From assembly GCA_000231825.2 (NCBI GenBank), contig JH720296.1, positions 1,697,447-1,761,446 of the forward strand: a stretch of DNA of 64,000 nt. The letters are read 5' to 3'. Positions 1-13,100 of this stretch are shown here, piece by piece. Below the pieces are notes generated by a model, which made no database searches, was not told the origin of the DNA, and was given only the letters and a program-made list of their open reading frames with translations. Each line of letters opens with the position of its first letter. The stretch's first letter is position 1. Source of the stretch: Tetrahymena elliotti 4EA. Taxonomy: Eukaryota; Ciliophora; Oligohymenophorea; Hymenostomatida; Tetrahymenidae. Both the position numbers and the translations under genes were made by a program.

Positions 1-867
1 TACAAAACCTTTTTATAATTTATTTTAGAAAATTATTGATTTTTCTTTTTATTATTCTTATTGTATTTTTAATAAAAAAATATTTTAATTTTTAAAAACT
101 CAAATTAAAAAATTTAATTAAAACTTCTAAAAGTGTTAAAAAATATGTTTAAAAATAGACTTATAATTTAAAGCAATTATTTGACTCAAAAAAATAAATA
201 AAAAAATTGAAGAATTCATATATGATAGATAAAGATATTTTTTTTAAATTGTAATTTCGTAAATTTTAAATTTAAAAATATTTATTTGTAAAAAGAATTA
301 AGTCTATTCAAAGATATTTTGAAAAAAATTTAATACATTTTTAGTTTAAAATTTTTATCTATTTATTTATATGAAATATTTTTAAAAGAATTAAGTCAAT
401 TTGAAGATTTAAAAAAAAATTAAGACATTTTTAGTTTTTAATTTAATTAGGTGATTAATTTATAAATTTATATTTATTTGTTTGAAATATTTTTAAAAAG
501 TATTAAGTCTTAGATATTGATAAAATACTTCTTAAGATAAAATAGAAAAAAAAAAATAATCAATTCATCTCTTTGTTAAAAAACAAAAAAAAATAATTAA
601 TTTTTTTAACTTTTTGGATTGAATAATATCTGAAAATAAATAAAGAACAAGCAGTTAACTATAAAATTATATTATATTTTGTTAAGTTTTTATACAGCAA
701 ATGATTAATCTAGTCGTTATATTTATCTTTTTTATAAATTATTTTTTATTCTTGAATTTTGAGAGCAGGATTTTTAGTTTTAAATAAGAAGTAAGCTTTT
801 TTTAAATAAATAAGTTATTAGTGTACCAAAGATAGTATTGCTTGTTGCTATTTGTTTGTTTTACCCA
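1..867. other. AT-rich non-coding left edge
   Basis: I see no convincing reading frame here on either strand with TGA as the only stop. It lies downstream of the minus-strand RINGv gene, so it may hold that gene's 3' end. Between about 283 and 520 there is a degenerate tandem repeat, listed separately. Confidence 0.6.
283..520. repeat. Degenerate tandem repeat, about 3 copies of ~95-105 bp
   Basis: The phrase aaaagaattaagtc, followed by a short tract, then a gaagat/aaagat tract, then a long A run and a tttttag block, recurs starting near 292, 386 and (more diverged) 494. The copies begin with a tttg/atgaaatattttt lead. Copies differ by many substitutions and small indels, so this is an old local duplication in non-coding DNA. 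No function is suggested by the sequence. Confidence 0.5.
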
Positions 868-1611
868 TCATATTTTTGATAATTTTGAAAAATTTTAAAT
901 TGAGATTGCATCATCCTTAATTTATTTTTATGTGCCATCATTGAAACTCAAATTTGCTTTAATTATAGAGATATTTTCTTCATAATCTTTGTCCTTTACT
1001 TGGATAGCAAAATTTATTTTAGAATCTGAAAATATGTTGTATCCGGCTGCTATAAGTACAGTAAAGACAGTGAATATGTAGAGAATATTTACAAAATCAA
1101 AATCATGTTAGCTTTATATTTCATTTGAAGGTTATAAACTACATAATTTCCTATCATATTCTGATTCACTATTGCACTACTAGCCTTAATCTCTTAAATC
1201 ATTTTTTTGGTAATCTAATACTAATAAACCTATTTAAAATACTACCATGATTAGCAAAATAATTTTTTCTTTACAGTTGTGCTTAAAAATAGCTTTAATG
1301 CTGGGTAACTCTGGAAGTTCAATAACTTCATATTTAAGAGAATATTTGCAATTAGGACATTAAATTGCTAATTTCTGCATAATTGGATGAGAGGAATTAT
1401 AAAAATCGCTTTCTTCCATATTCTATATTTCTTTTATATCAATCTCATTAATTATCTTTTTATAACGCTTTGTCACCCATTAATTTAAGCACTCTCTATG
1501 AACACTTTCAAGAGAACCTTTGCAATAGCAAGGGCTTTAATTCTTTTAATTTAAAACATTATCTTTAAATGCACACTCTTAATGACAAATCCAACATAAT
1601 TGATTAACCAT
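868..1611 (-). CDS. RINGv (MARCH-type) membrane E3 ubiquitin ligase
   Basis: Single-exon gene of 247 aa. The first 90 residues form a RING-variant zinc finger: Cys6 and Cys9 (CWIC), Cys28 and Cys30 (CYCKGS), His38 and Cys41 (VHRECLNQW, with the Trp typical of the family), then Cys85 and Cys88 (CPNC). This C4HC3 layout is diagnostic of MARCH/RINGv ligases, which recruit an E2 and ubiquitinate membrane cargo. Two hydrophobic segments follow, near residues 111-127 and 175-196, as expected of a membrane-bound MARCH protein; the loop between them is Asn/Gln/Ser-rich. The start is the first Met, five residues before the first zinc Cys. It is divergent from the Tdp1 gene (395 bp between starts). Substrate and compartment cannot be told from sequence. 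Confidence 0.85.
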
Positions 1612-2006
1612 TATACTTGCTAAAAAAGCTAAGAAAAATCTTAATATTTTTTGTTTTTCACTTAATTTTCTAAAAAAAAATAGTCACTAGCTTTTTATTA
1701 ATTAACAACAAAATTTTTCTGTATCTTGATATTTTAAAATTACTATTATTATATTGGAAATATTATTATATGCATGCATATTTCATTATTAAATTATTTA
1801 AATTTTATGTGATAAACAACTTATTACTAACGGGCCAGAAATATAATTCTTTCGTTTATCTTCCAATCACATAAAAAATATTTAAAATAGACTTTCTGAA
1901 TATTTTAATAAATTGAATTATTTAATAATAAGGAAGGGTTAACAATCTTTGTAAACTTAAATTGACTTTTATAATAAATACTATTTATCAAAATACAAAA
2001 AAATAT

Positions 2007-4294
2007 ATGGAAGAAATTAAAAGTGATCATAGTTTTGAAAATAGTCTTGATTCTTAAATTAAGAACAGTAAAAAGAGAGATTACAAGCAATATTCATTGT
2101 AGAATGAATCTGAAGAGTTTACTCTAGGTGAGCTCTAAGAAAGAAACAAATTTAAATTATATAGCGAAAGGATAGACTAAAATGATTCTATTAATTAAGT
2201 CAATTAAAATATTTCCAAAGGAGAGTATAGCAGTTTTCCTCCTATAAAATTGAGATTAGAAGAAATAAAAGAACATTTTCAGTAAAAGAAATTAACTGAT
2301 TTTTATATAAATCAGCTATTACATCATAAAAACCTTAAAAAAAATAAGCATTTCATCAGTTTTAGATCACTTTTTTATGAAGACCCATTCTATAAAGGTA
2401 ATACTAATTATATTATTTTTGAAAGCTTAATTAATTATTGGATATAAATTAATTTCTTTTAAATTATGCGGGTATTTTAATTTTAAATCAATTTAAACAG
2501 AAAAAAATGCACGACCTAAAAGAACATTGATTTCTGCTTTCATGACCACTAAAGGCCTAGACGAAGAACTTGTCCTACCTATTGTTAAAGCTAATGTTAA
2601 TGTAAATTAATAGAAATTTAAATTAAAAATGTTTCTATTTTAACAGATAAAAATATATGAATTTATGTTCAAAATTAAATTGTAAATAAAAAGGTAGTTA
2701 TTGCTGATGATAAAATTAAATAATGGAACGAAAAAAGAAATGTTATTAGAAATCATTAATACTTTGAAAATTTTACAATTATCTATCCTCCTAAGGATTA
2801 TCTTTCTAAAACATGGGGATGCTTTCACTCTAAATTATGGATACTGAAATTTCCTAAATTTCTAAGAATAGTTATTGGAACTGGAAATTTGAGGGTACTT
2901 CATTGGACTAATTGGTCAAATATTGTATGGTTTAAGGATTTTGAATTGATACCTTAATAAATTTAGATTTCTTAAAGTTTAGATTATTTTAATAGTAATG
3001 CTTCTATGGGATCTAAAGGAGCTAAAATAATTAATTTAGAAAAAAACTACAGAAGTATAAATGATGTTGATATGAATGAGGATTTCATAGATGTTTTAAA
3101 TGAATTTATTGATAAAATATGTCCTTATTTTGATGTAAAAGAGATGCTTGATATTAATTTAAGAAATTATGATATTAAAGGAATCAATTTCATGCTTGTT
3201 TCTTCTCTTCCTGGAAAATTTTCAGGATCATAAATGCATGAATATGGAAAAATGAGAATAAGAAAAATATGTTAGGTCTTCAATCCTCGAAATGTAATCA
3301 TTTTTTTTTTTCATTTCTTTGAAGAATTTTTAATTTAAAAATAAATTTTCTTACCTTTCCTTTCATTTTATGTTGAAAAAAAGTTTTAAATATTTTAATT
3401 ACAATATTAAAAAATTACTGTTTTTTTAAAGATTGAAAATCAATTCATAAAATAAATAACATTTTTCAACTAATTTAAAATATTTAGATTTCTTCAAAAA
3501 AAGTTTTGTATTCTTAAAGTACAAGCTTAGGAACTATAGATAGAACTTTTGTTAATGAATTTTTGTTTTGCTTCATGCCTTACTAGTTTTGCAGTGAAGT
3601 AGAATTAAAAGAAAAAGTAAAAAAAAATGACCCTGAAAAGAATGATGAAATAAGATTGATATTCCCTTCTAAGGACTATATTTAAAATAAAACTTTGGAC
3701 GGAGCAGGTTATTCTGACACTTTATTTTTGACTAGTAAAAGATGCTAAAAAGAATCATTTCTTAAGAATATATTTTATTAATTTTAATGCAAATAAATGG
3801 AAAATCTTGGTGAGAAATAGCAAGATAAATAAAAAGGAGTCATTCCTCACTTTAAAACAATGATTGTATGTGAACAAAATGGAGAGATAAATGATGATAC
3901 TATTATTTATATTGGAAGGTATTAATTGAATTGTCTAACAACTTTAAATTATTAAATTTAAAATAGTCATAATTTCTCTGAAGCAGCATGGGGAAAATTA
4001 AATAAAGATAATAATCAGCTTTATATAAGTAACACAGAATTAGGTATGATAATACCACCTTTAAAAGGTATTATTTTTACAATCTTGATTTTCAGAAATT
4101 AAATAATTATGTTAAAATTTTTAAAACAATGGTTCACTTTTTTTAAAAAATAATTTTTCTAAAATTTTTTAGGATCAAAAGAAGTCAAGGAAGAAGTTAT
4201 TGAAATAATGAATTACAAATTTCCTGCAAAGCCATACAGGGATAAAGAAAAGCCATATATTAGTGATACTGATCATCCAATTTTTTAAAAATGA
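2007..4294 (+). CDS. TDP1: Tyrosyl-DNA phosphodiesterase 1 (Tdp1)
   Basis: Five exons (2007-2397, 2501-2601, 2694-3275, 3488-4067, 4173-4294) give 591 aa with all splice phases matching; the 2602-2693 intron (acceptor aaaaag) is the least certain. Tdp1 hydrolyses the 3'-phosphotyrosyl link left by a trapped topoisomerase I, in the nucleus. Both HKD-type half-sites are visible: GCFHSKLW (His, Lys) followed by GTGNLRVLHWTNWSN, and IPHFKTMIVCE followed by HNFSEAAWGKL. Other family landmarks are ISAFMTTKGLDEEL near the start of the catalytic fold, SQSTSLGTID and the C-terminal FPAKPYRDKEKPYI. About 130 residues before the fold are polar and variable, as in other Tdp1 proteins. It is followed 398 bp later by an unrelated gene on the same strand. 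Confidence 0.9.
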
Positions 4295-4692
4295 ATTAAT
4301 AATTTGATTACAATTAAATTATTCAAAAATTGTTGACAAAAAAATTATTTTCACTTTAATTATTGTTTATCATTTTATTTTTTATGATGAAAATATTAAT
4401 TTGGAGAATATTAATTAATTAACAAAATTAAAATTAACTCTAAAAAATTAATTAGAAAAAATTTGTGTATTTTAAAAAATTCCATTAACGAAATAAAAAT
4501 TGAAAATGCAAAAAAAGTATTTCAATGTTGTTAGAATATTTAGTTTCTGGGGCAAGAAAATGATGATATAAAAATTGAATAAAGATTAATTAAATTGCTT
4601 TTTAAACATTAATTTTTATTTTATTAGATTAAGAGGAAGAAAAAAATAAATTCAATCAATTTTTTAGAGAGCATATTAAAAATAAAACAAAA

Positions 4693-5892
4693 ATGGATGC
4701 TTCATCAGTTTAATAAAATCAAATATTTTGTAAAGATCACCCAAAATATAAAATAAAATATCTAAAGTTGACTAAAGATAAAAACTAAATACTTAAATGT
4801 GAAGAATGTGCTCTAGAAGAAGGTTAAATATAAAATTATCTTTCTCTCAAAACAATAAATATATGTGATGAAGATTACATTTTTACAAACTTTCCTCCTC
4901 TAGATGATTCTAGATTATTGAAAAATATTAAAAAGATGATTTAGGAAGATACATCAATAGTAGAGTATATAGAAAAACAATTCACTTAGCTCGTTGAACA
5001 AACAGTTTAAAAAATTTTTAAAATAAAAAAAGAAGTTATCTAATTATTTGCAGAAGAAAGCTAGAAAAAGAAAGAATTAATTAAAATTTACAATCAGATT
5101 TCAGGCAAAGAAAAGCTCAAGCAGCTCATAAATACCTATTCTCTTCCTAATGAAATTGAGAATTTAAGCAAATTAATTTCAAATGCTTTATAATAAAAAT
5201 CCGAAAATACATAGATTCTTACATAATAATTACAAATATTGTAGGACAAATCAACTTTTAGTTAATAAGAATTCACAAATTTTTAGAAATCTCTTTACGA
5301 ATAAATAGAAAGTTATAGTAATTTTATAATATAAACAAAAAGTTAATTACTGTAGATGTATGATAAAGTATCTTATTGTTCTTATGATTAATCTAATGAA
5401 ATAGAAGTATTAAAAAATATTAATAATAATAGTATTTCTATTTGCAAAAAGAATGGTAGACTATATGGTGGAATGTATTTTAAATATGAATTAAATAAAC
5501 AAAAGATATACAAATTTAGATTCAGATTAAATGATGAAGCAGGCAAATATTTTATAATAGGTCTTTTAAATTAAAACAAGTTAAGTAGGTAACTAGATTT
5601 CTCTAACTAAGGCAAAATATTTTGTTAATGTAATTAAAGTTGTGGAGGAAAAGTAGTTAAAGGTAGCTACTTTTATTAAATAAAGAAAAATTAGATAATA
5701 GAAATGACAGTTAATATAAAAAATCAATAAATTCAATTTGCAGATTATCCAGAATATAATAACATTAATGAATTAATAGATGGCTGCAAATTAGATCAAG
5801 ACAACATTTACTATTTAGCCATTCATTTTGGTATTAATGAAGATTATCAAACTTGTATTGATTTAATACATTTTGAAGAAATAGATAATTGA
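4693..5892 (+). CDS. B-box-like zinc-binding protein with SPRY-like C-terminus (function unknown)
   Basis: Single exon, 399 aa. Near the N-terminus CKDHPKYKIKYL and, about 20 residues later, CEECALEEG give a Cys/His pattern like a minimal B-box zinc site. A long central region rich in Lys, Glu, Gln and Ile looks like coiled coil. The C-terminal third (from about residue 250, with RLYGGMYFKYEL, YKFRFRLND and YFIIGLLNQNK) resembles the compact beta-rich SPRY-like domains common in ciliate gene families. The overall order zinc site, coiled coil, beta domain is TRIM-like, but there is no RING finger, so ligase activity should not be assumed. An alternative 5' exon upstream of 4693 cannot be excluded. 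No specific partner or pathway is recognisable. Confidence 0.7.
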
Positions 5893-8298
5893 TAACAAAT
5901 AAATAAATTCTACTTGTAAAAAAATTACATGCTTTTTAATTAAATACATTTATCTTTTTAAAGTAATTAATTTCCATACACTATTCCTCATTCTAATAAA
6001 ATTCTATTTTTATTAATCTAAAAATACAAAGTTTATCTAAAATGTCAGCTTTCCAACCAATTTCACAAAAAAAAATAAAAAAATTTAATTATTTTTCATA
6101 TTAAAAAAAAATTAATTTATAATTCAGCATTTTATTTTTAAAAAAACATAAAATTTAATTTTTACATTAGATTTTAAATACAAAGGATTTTTTAAATAAA
6201 TAAAAATGAAAACTTTAAAAAAATATTCCTTTATTTTTGCAAATAAACTTTTAGCTTTTTTTCAAGTTATTGTAAGCCATAAATAATTATAAATTCTTTT
6301 ATCGATAATTTTTTTGATTTTATTTTTATAAATAATGGATAAAATTAAATTTCTATTTTTGATTTTTTATGAAAAAATATTTTTATAATATTAACATTTT
6401 TAGGAAAATATGAATTTATGTTTTATTAAAAATAGAGTTAAAGAAATATAATAACTATTTAAGCTTATTAAATTTTCTATTTTTAATTTAATTTAATTAT
6501 AATTTTTATATTAAGATGCTTTAACTAAAGATTTGTTTGTAAGATAGGTTATAGATAAATTTACTTAAGATGATTAAAAATTTAGTGATTAATTTTTTGA
6601 TAGTGAATATGGAAATGGGAAAGAATAAAAAAAATTCGCACTATTATTATTATTATTAATTTTATTTTTGATGTAATCCACTTAAGGTTACAACTTAATA
6701 AATATTTAGAATGAAAGAAAAAAACATCTTAGATAAGATCTACCTTAAATCTCAAGTATTTAATTTTAAAAAGATTATGCAAAAAAAAAATATCCCCATA
6801 AGGTTTTGTGTTAATCAATGATTTAAACTCTAAATTTGTTAAGAGGATTTGATTTTTTCTAATTAATTTATTAAAGTTCTTTAAATATTTCAGGATTCAC
6901 GCTAATATTTTTTAAAAGGTAAAAATTAATTTTTAATTTATTTTATATTCGAGCTTGTTGTAGAGTTGTATTATTGACAATAAATATAAATGTAAATTCA
7001 AATTAATAAAGTAAAATAAATTATGGATAAAGTCATTAGTGGATTGAATAAATCTACATAGATGAACATTTATTATCTATTTTTTATTTATCTAATGTAC
7101 CTTTTTACTTTCTTGTGATAATGCTACATTTTTGTATCTTTTTAATATAATCTTAGCCAAGAGTCATAATAGAACCAGTTTAATTATTAAATTTTGATTC
7201 TGTTTTTGTCCACTCGATTTTTGGTATACTACCCTTATATCTTAAAATATAAATCAAGATAATATAAGATAAGAGAAAGCTTTAGCTAAAGAGAAAAAAG
7301 ACGAATTTATTTACAAACTAATTTCATTCAGCATTACTAATAAATTAATGCTTTATATTTTAATGTAAAAATAGGTTTTTAGATTATTTATGAATGATTT
7401 TTGTTAATATTTATCAAAGATGAATTTGAATTAAATAAAAATTAGGTATTTCAAATAGGGTAAAAAAGCTAGTATTTTTGATCTAAATGATTACTGTTTA
7501 TTTGATTTTTAGTTCGAATGTGTAAAAAAACACTTTTTCGAAAGGTAAAAAAGTAACTAAGGTAGGCAAAAACTTTCATTACAAAATATATTTTTTGGTA
7601 GAAGGTTTATTTTTCTTATTTTTCTAGGTCTTGCCTAGCTTTCTTTTACCAATATTTGTTAAATTCCTATAAAATTTAAAGAGTTTCAAGAAAAAATAGA
7701 CTTGAGATATCGTTTATTTTAATTAAAAAAAGAACAAACAAAGGCATAAATTATAGTATAGCTCATCTTAGTGTTAAAAGTTAGATTTCTTAAGCAATAA
7801 AGGTATAAAAGGTACTTGAATATTTATAGACATATTAGCTTGGCACTTAATTCATCCAAATAAATATTAATTTGTTAAATAAAGGACTTTAAAATATATA
7901 AAAAGTTAATTTAAATTTCATATTTTGAAGCCTTTCTAACTTATTATCTCTACTTTGCAGCTTAAGTCCAGAATATCTAAGTTTAAACCCTACCTGATTA
8001 AAAATATTTAGGGATACATTTTAGTTTATAAGTAAAAAAAGCACAACCAAATAATTTATTGTTTTTTTTCTACTTGGTAGCCTCAAGAAGTGAAAGAATT
8101 GATAATTCATTTTTAGTCAATCATTTTTATTTGCTTTCTTACAAACCTTTTAAATTAAAGAAAGAAAGATAGCTTGCTTGAAAAGCAATAGATTTTGTAA
8201 ATCCTAAAACCAGTATTAGAAATTAAAAGCATTTGTAAGAATATTTTAATTAAATTAAACATTTTCTGCAATAACTTTATAATCAATACTTTAACTAA
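5893..8298. other. Intergenic, AT-rich, no supported gene
   Basis: About 2.4 kb with no frame I can defend. The last few hundred bases before 8299 are probably the promoter and 5' UTR of the kinase gene. A frame beginning at 7023 is open for 31 codons, hits TGA, then stays open for another 92; this is close to chance for a genome with one stop codon (see rejected items). Confidence 0.5.
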
Positions 8299-11200
8299 AT
8301 GGGCTGTGGAACGAATTCGAAAATAGCTCCAAACATTCCTCAAAAGAAATCTTAGTTTTCTAATGAGAATGGAACAGCTAACAAAGGTAAATAAACTAGA
8401 GGATCTATTGACACAGATTTCAAAAATACAGATGCTAATTAAACCCTAGGCACCAAAAATAATAACTCCAAAAAAGTTAGTCCTACAGGAGCAGATTCTG
8501 ATTAAAAAGGTTTAACTTTATAAATAAATCAGAATCCTAAGGTATCAGGTAGCAATTCTGCCTCGTTACAGCTGATGAAATAAGCTTCTTAAGTTAACAC
8601 AAATATCACTTAGCAATAGCAAATAAGTCCGCCTAAAATATCTAAAGAAAATAGCATATCTATACGTCGTATGGTAACAAATAGCAAGCCAAGACCTTCA
8701 GTTGATGTCTAAGAACTTTTAGGTAAAACTATCCCTAATCAGCTATAAGATGGAGCATAGGGAGGATATTTACCAGCAATGAATGCATCTAAGAATGAAA
8801 TGCCCTCCCCATCACCTGCCTAAATTTCATCGAAAACCTTCAAAGAAGGATTTGATTAATCAAAATAAGTATCTGAAAATTAGTTAAATGTTGAGCGTAA
8901 AAATAGAAAAGAGGGTCAATAAAATAATAAATTGTTTTTATAAAGCGGAAACCAAGAAGAAAAAACAGAAAACTACAATAGACTTTCTAAAAAGCCAAGC
9001 ATAGATGAAAACGATTTTATCATTTAAAGTTTAAAAAATAACTCAGTATTTTATTCTCTTTCAGAAGATTAAATCAAAGAAGTTGCTAATTAGATGTTCC
9101 TTTGCTAAACTAAGAAGGATCAGTATCTTTTTAAGCAAGGAGACAAAGCATCAGCATTCTTTTTTGTTAAGGAAGGAAAAATAGCAATCGAAATCGATGA
9201 ATAAGAAAAGAGATAATTAGGTCCAGGAACAGGAATAGGTGAACTCGCTTTACTTTATAGTGCTCCTAGAAGTGCTAGTATTAAATGTTTGGTAGACTGT
9301 TCTTTTTGGGCTATAGATAGACATACCTTCAGAAAGACTGTAGAGGAAATAGTTCAAAGAGACTCTTAAACCAATAGAAAATTTATGGAAAGTGTACCAT
9401 TCTTTAGTTTTATGAGTGATGAATAAAAGGATAGTATCGCTTCTGCTCTTATTTCTGTAAGATTCAAGCCTGGAGATAATATAGTCAGTGAAGGCGACAG
9501 AGCAGATTCCTTCTATCTCATCAAGGAAGGTAAAGTATCAGTTTGGAAGAATGGAGCTTTAATTAGAAATTTGTATTAGAGTGACTCATTTGGTGAATAA
9601 GCCCTCTATATAAAATCTACAAGGGCTGCAACTGTAAAGGCTGATGAAGAAGTCAAGTTACTTTCTTTAGGACGTGATGATCTAACTAGAATTTTAGGTG
9701 GAAAAGTAAAATTAATAACTTATTATTTAAATTTTATAATATTTAAGTTACAGTTAATTAAATCGAGATCTTTTCTTTGGATCTGAAAAGCTAAAATATT
9801 CTATTTATAAAGCTCAAATCAGCACCTTACATCATAACTTTAATAAAAATTTTTAAAGAAAAAATGTGGTTAAGAATTAAAGATACAGAAAATACTGAAT
9901 TAATTATAATTTCATGGATTCATGATTTAAAATCTTATGTTAAAAATATATTTACATTTATTTAATTTTTTTCATTAATAAATAGATTTAAAAAATTGTC
10001 TATGCAAACAAGTAAAGGTGGGCTTACAACAATAACTAGCTTTTGCTAAAGCTTACTAACATACAAGTTGAAAAAATTCTCATGAATACAAAAATCTCTA
10101 ATTATAAAAATGGTACAGTTCTATATGAAAAAGGGGACTACTGTGATACTCTAATTGCTGTCTTAGATGGTAATATCAAAGGAGAAGAATCTGGATAGAT
10201 TTTAGCTGATAAAGGTTAAATATTTGGTGATTATTACCTCCCTCTAACTAATCAAAACATATAGTTTGATCAAAGGATAGTAATAGGTTCTGATGCAGTT
10301 TTATCCACCATTAGTTTTAAATAATTCCATAAATGCATTGGTGGTGATATCCTCTCAGTAATAAAAAAAAATGTAGATTCTCACGAAGTTAAAATGAAGA
10401 GAGAAAACTAAAAAGAAGATTACTCACATATCAAATTAGAAGATTTAATTTACATTAAAAAACTAGGTGTTGGTTAATTCGGTAGTGTCTATTTAGTTCG
10501 AAGGAAAAATACTAGAGAACTATATGCATTAAAGAGTGTCTCAAAGGGATAGATAATAGAACAAAGTCTAGAAAAGCACTTAATATCAGAAAAAAATGTT
10601 TTAGAAATGATATAGTTCCCCTTCATTATGAATTTTATTCGTACATTTAAAGATGAATAGTCTGTTTACTTCTTACTAAAGTTTATCAACGGGCTAGAAC
10701 TTTTTGATGTAATTCGTGATATTGGTTTACTTTCTACTTTTGATTCCCAATTTTATGTTGGCTCTCTCATTTTATGCTTGGAATATCTTCATTCTCGTTC
10801 TATTATTTATAGAGATGTCAAACCAGAAAATATGATGGTTGATCATACAGGATACATGTATATGATAGATATGGGTGCCGCTAAACTTTTAGCAAAAGGA
10901 AAATCTATTGGACGTACTTTTACTATTATTGGTACTCCCCATTATATGGCTCCTGAAATAATAAAAGGAAAAGGCTATTCTTATTCTAGTGATCTGTGGA
11001 GCGTTGGTATTTGTCTATATGAATTCATGTGTGGATATGTTCCATATGCAGAAGACGCCTAAGATCCATACGAAATTTATGAAGAAATAAATTCTAAAGA
11101 TATAAAATTCCCCCCTTTCTTGAAAGACAGAAAAGCTAAACTTTTAATAGAGCAGCTCCTCCAAAAAGTTCCTGAACTCAGACTTGGAGGTAGCTATGCT

Positions 11201-11434
11201 GCTTTGAAAACAAACCCTTGGTTTGATAATTTTGAATGGGATCAACTTTATAATAAATAAATTTCTCCCCCATACATCCCTCCCCAAGAAAAGCTTCTTA
11301 ACACTGATATGCTTGAAAAGAAATACAGAGAAGGTAAACTAGTAATATCAAAAATAAAACAAGAGCAAGACAAAAATATAACTTAATACAGCAAGGGTAA
11401 TGCTGCTGACACTAATTGGGATAAAGCTTTCTGA
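8299..11434 (+). CDS. cGMP-dependent protein kinase (PKG, AGC family)
   Basis: Two exons (8299-9705, 9986-11434; 280-nt intron, phase 0) encode 951 aa. The protein begins MGCGTNSK: Gly2 is a myristoylation site and Cys3 a likely palmitoylation site, so it is probably membrane-anchored. Residues ~10-240 are low-complexity. Two good cyclic-nucleotide domains follow (~242-360 with IGELALLYSAPRSAS; ~365-469 with FGEQALYIKSTRAATV; the Arg in each phosphate cassette suits cGMP). A third (~470-600) is degenerate: GQIFGDYYLPL replaces the cassette. The kinase (~615-880) has GVGQFGSVYLV, ALKSVSK, YRDVKPENMM, GTPHYMAPEI and an AGC tail. The magnesium loop reads DMG, not DFG; the Asp is kept, so activity is expected. 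This layout matches apicomplexan and ciliate PKGs with extra cNMP domains. Confidence 0.93.
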
Positions 11435-12271
11435 TTACAATGATTACTAGACTAAAAATATAAAAATAAAAAATGTACATTAGGACAATCTTCTCAAGCA
11501 ATCTAAATAAATAAATAAATTAAAAACTATAACTCAAATTTCTATTTCCTGAAAATAAATATTTATCACATCACATCACATATCTAAATTATAAATACAT
11601 CTATTTATCATCTATCAATTTATCTTTCTATAAGAAGATTATCAATCAAGCAAGTTTTTACTTCAGATAATAACTAAAAAAAGAATTGTAGCAATAAAAT
11701 GAATCAATCAATCAATCGTAATAATATCAATAATAAATTTAGATAATTTAATAAAGCTAATCAAACAATAAAAACTAATTTTCCTTTAGATAGACAAATC
11801 ATAAATATATATATAAGATTCTTTACACTTTTATTCTTATCATATCTATAATTTCCTTCATTTTATTTACTTTGTTTTATAAATTAATTATTAAAAATAA
11901 TAAAATATGTTTCATAATTATAAAATTAAAAACTTGTATCTTCTTCTTTTCATAAAATAATTTTATTCAAACAAAATAAACAAATATTTTCATATCCAAA
12001 AATAATTGCTTATAAATTTGCTTGTTAACAAGATAAAATAAACTATAAATATACTAAATTAATACATGATGTATTATGATTGAAATTTAGTTCTTAATAA
12101 AAAGAATTTTAATTTGCTAACATCTTTTATTCTTTAATTTTGCATAATTTACTTTGATTTTAAAGTAATCTAAGATATTTATTTAATCAAAGATTTTTTA
12201 TTATGAATTCATTAATGTAACTTTAATTAGAAATATCTATTCTATTACTCAAAAAAAGGAGCTTTATATAC
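11435..12271. other. Convergent intergenic region
   Basis: AT-rich DNA between the plus-strand kinase and a minus-strand small gene, so it holds two 3' ends. It contains short ATCA/AATC-type simple repeats, for example around 11700-11720. No coding frame was supported. Confidence 0.55.
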
Positions 12272-12760
12272 TCACAAATCATCTAACTATCTATCTTGCT
12301 TATATAAATATATAGCCATTTACCTATCCTTTTGCTCCATTGTATTTATTAAATAATTAAAAAGCTTCTTTTTGAAATTTTTTTATTCTATGAACTGCTT
12401 AAACTCTTAAGAAAGTGTAGATAATTTTGGGCCTGTATAATTTGAGAGCTTTGTTAGCTCTTACTAATTTTGGCAATACCAATCACTTATTTCTAATCTC
12501 AGTTTCTATTTTTCTTCCTCAAATTAATGCTTTTTCTCAAAGCAGCTATCAAAAAAGTTTAAAAAGTTTATTTTCATCTAATCAATCTCTGCTTTATTTA
12601 TTTTCTTAGAAGTGTAAAAATCTATTTACTAACTTTTACTATTATTTCTATCTTTATTTTTCTTTAGTGTTGAGTAATTAGTGCTTTAAAAAATTTTTCT
12701 CCCAGATGTTGCTTGAGTACTGAAAACATCGAAACTATCTTTTCTTACTATTTGTTCCAT
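12272..12760 (-). CDS. Hypothetical 162-aa protein, coiled-coil-like
   Basis: Single exon of 163 codons in a clean frame: in-frame TGA 15 nt upstream of the Met, TGA at the end. The product begins MEQIVRKDSFDVFSTQ. It has a Ser/Asn/Lys-rich first third, then a charged helical stretch (HQFEEEKQKLRLEISDW, LSTLSQEFKQFIEQ, FNYLINTMEQKDRQM) rich in Gln encoded by TAA and TAG. This composition is that of real ciliate protein and unlike the antisense frame. It has no domain I recognise. The gene is convergent with the kinase gene. A missing upstream exon is possible, because an acceptor-like tttcag lies about 40-45 nt upstream of the Met. Confidence 0.6.
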
Positions 12761-13100
12761 AAACCTTTTCAAATATTAAATTAATCATCAATTTTTGTAA
12801 TTCTGAAATTCAATTATTTTTTTGAAAAATTGTATGGTTTATAAAAACAAGAAATGGATGTTTTAATTAAATTAAAGGCTTTATTGAAGTTATTAAAAAG
12901 TTTATTAAAAAAAGCAGCTAGTTAATCAAATATCTATGGGAACATTAAAAAAATTTTATCTTTTTTTAAACAATAATTTGGCTTGAAAATTATTTTTATT
13001 TGGATTAGAGTATGACTGATATTTGACTAATCTTCAGATAGTTACAATCTAATATTTTCTTGTATCAAAAAATATTAAATATTCTATCTAAAGTTTTTAT

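Noticed and set aside
7023..7397. Met frame of 31 codons, TGA, then 92 more open codons with hydrophobic and Gln-rich parts
   Set aside because: Length is close to chance when TGA is the only stop in AT-rich DNA; no splice sites or family signature support it.
12427..12609. 60-codon plus-strand frame rich in Leu, Ser and Phe
   Set aside because: Antisense shadow of the minus-strand gene at 12272-12760.
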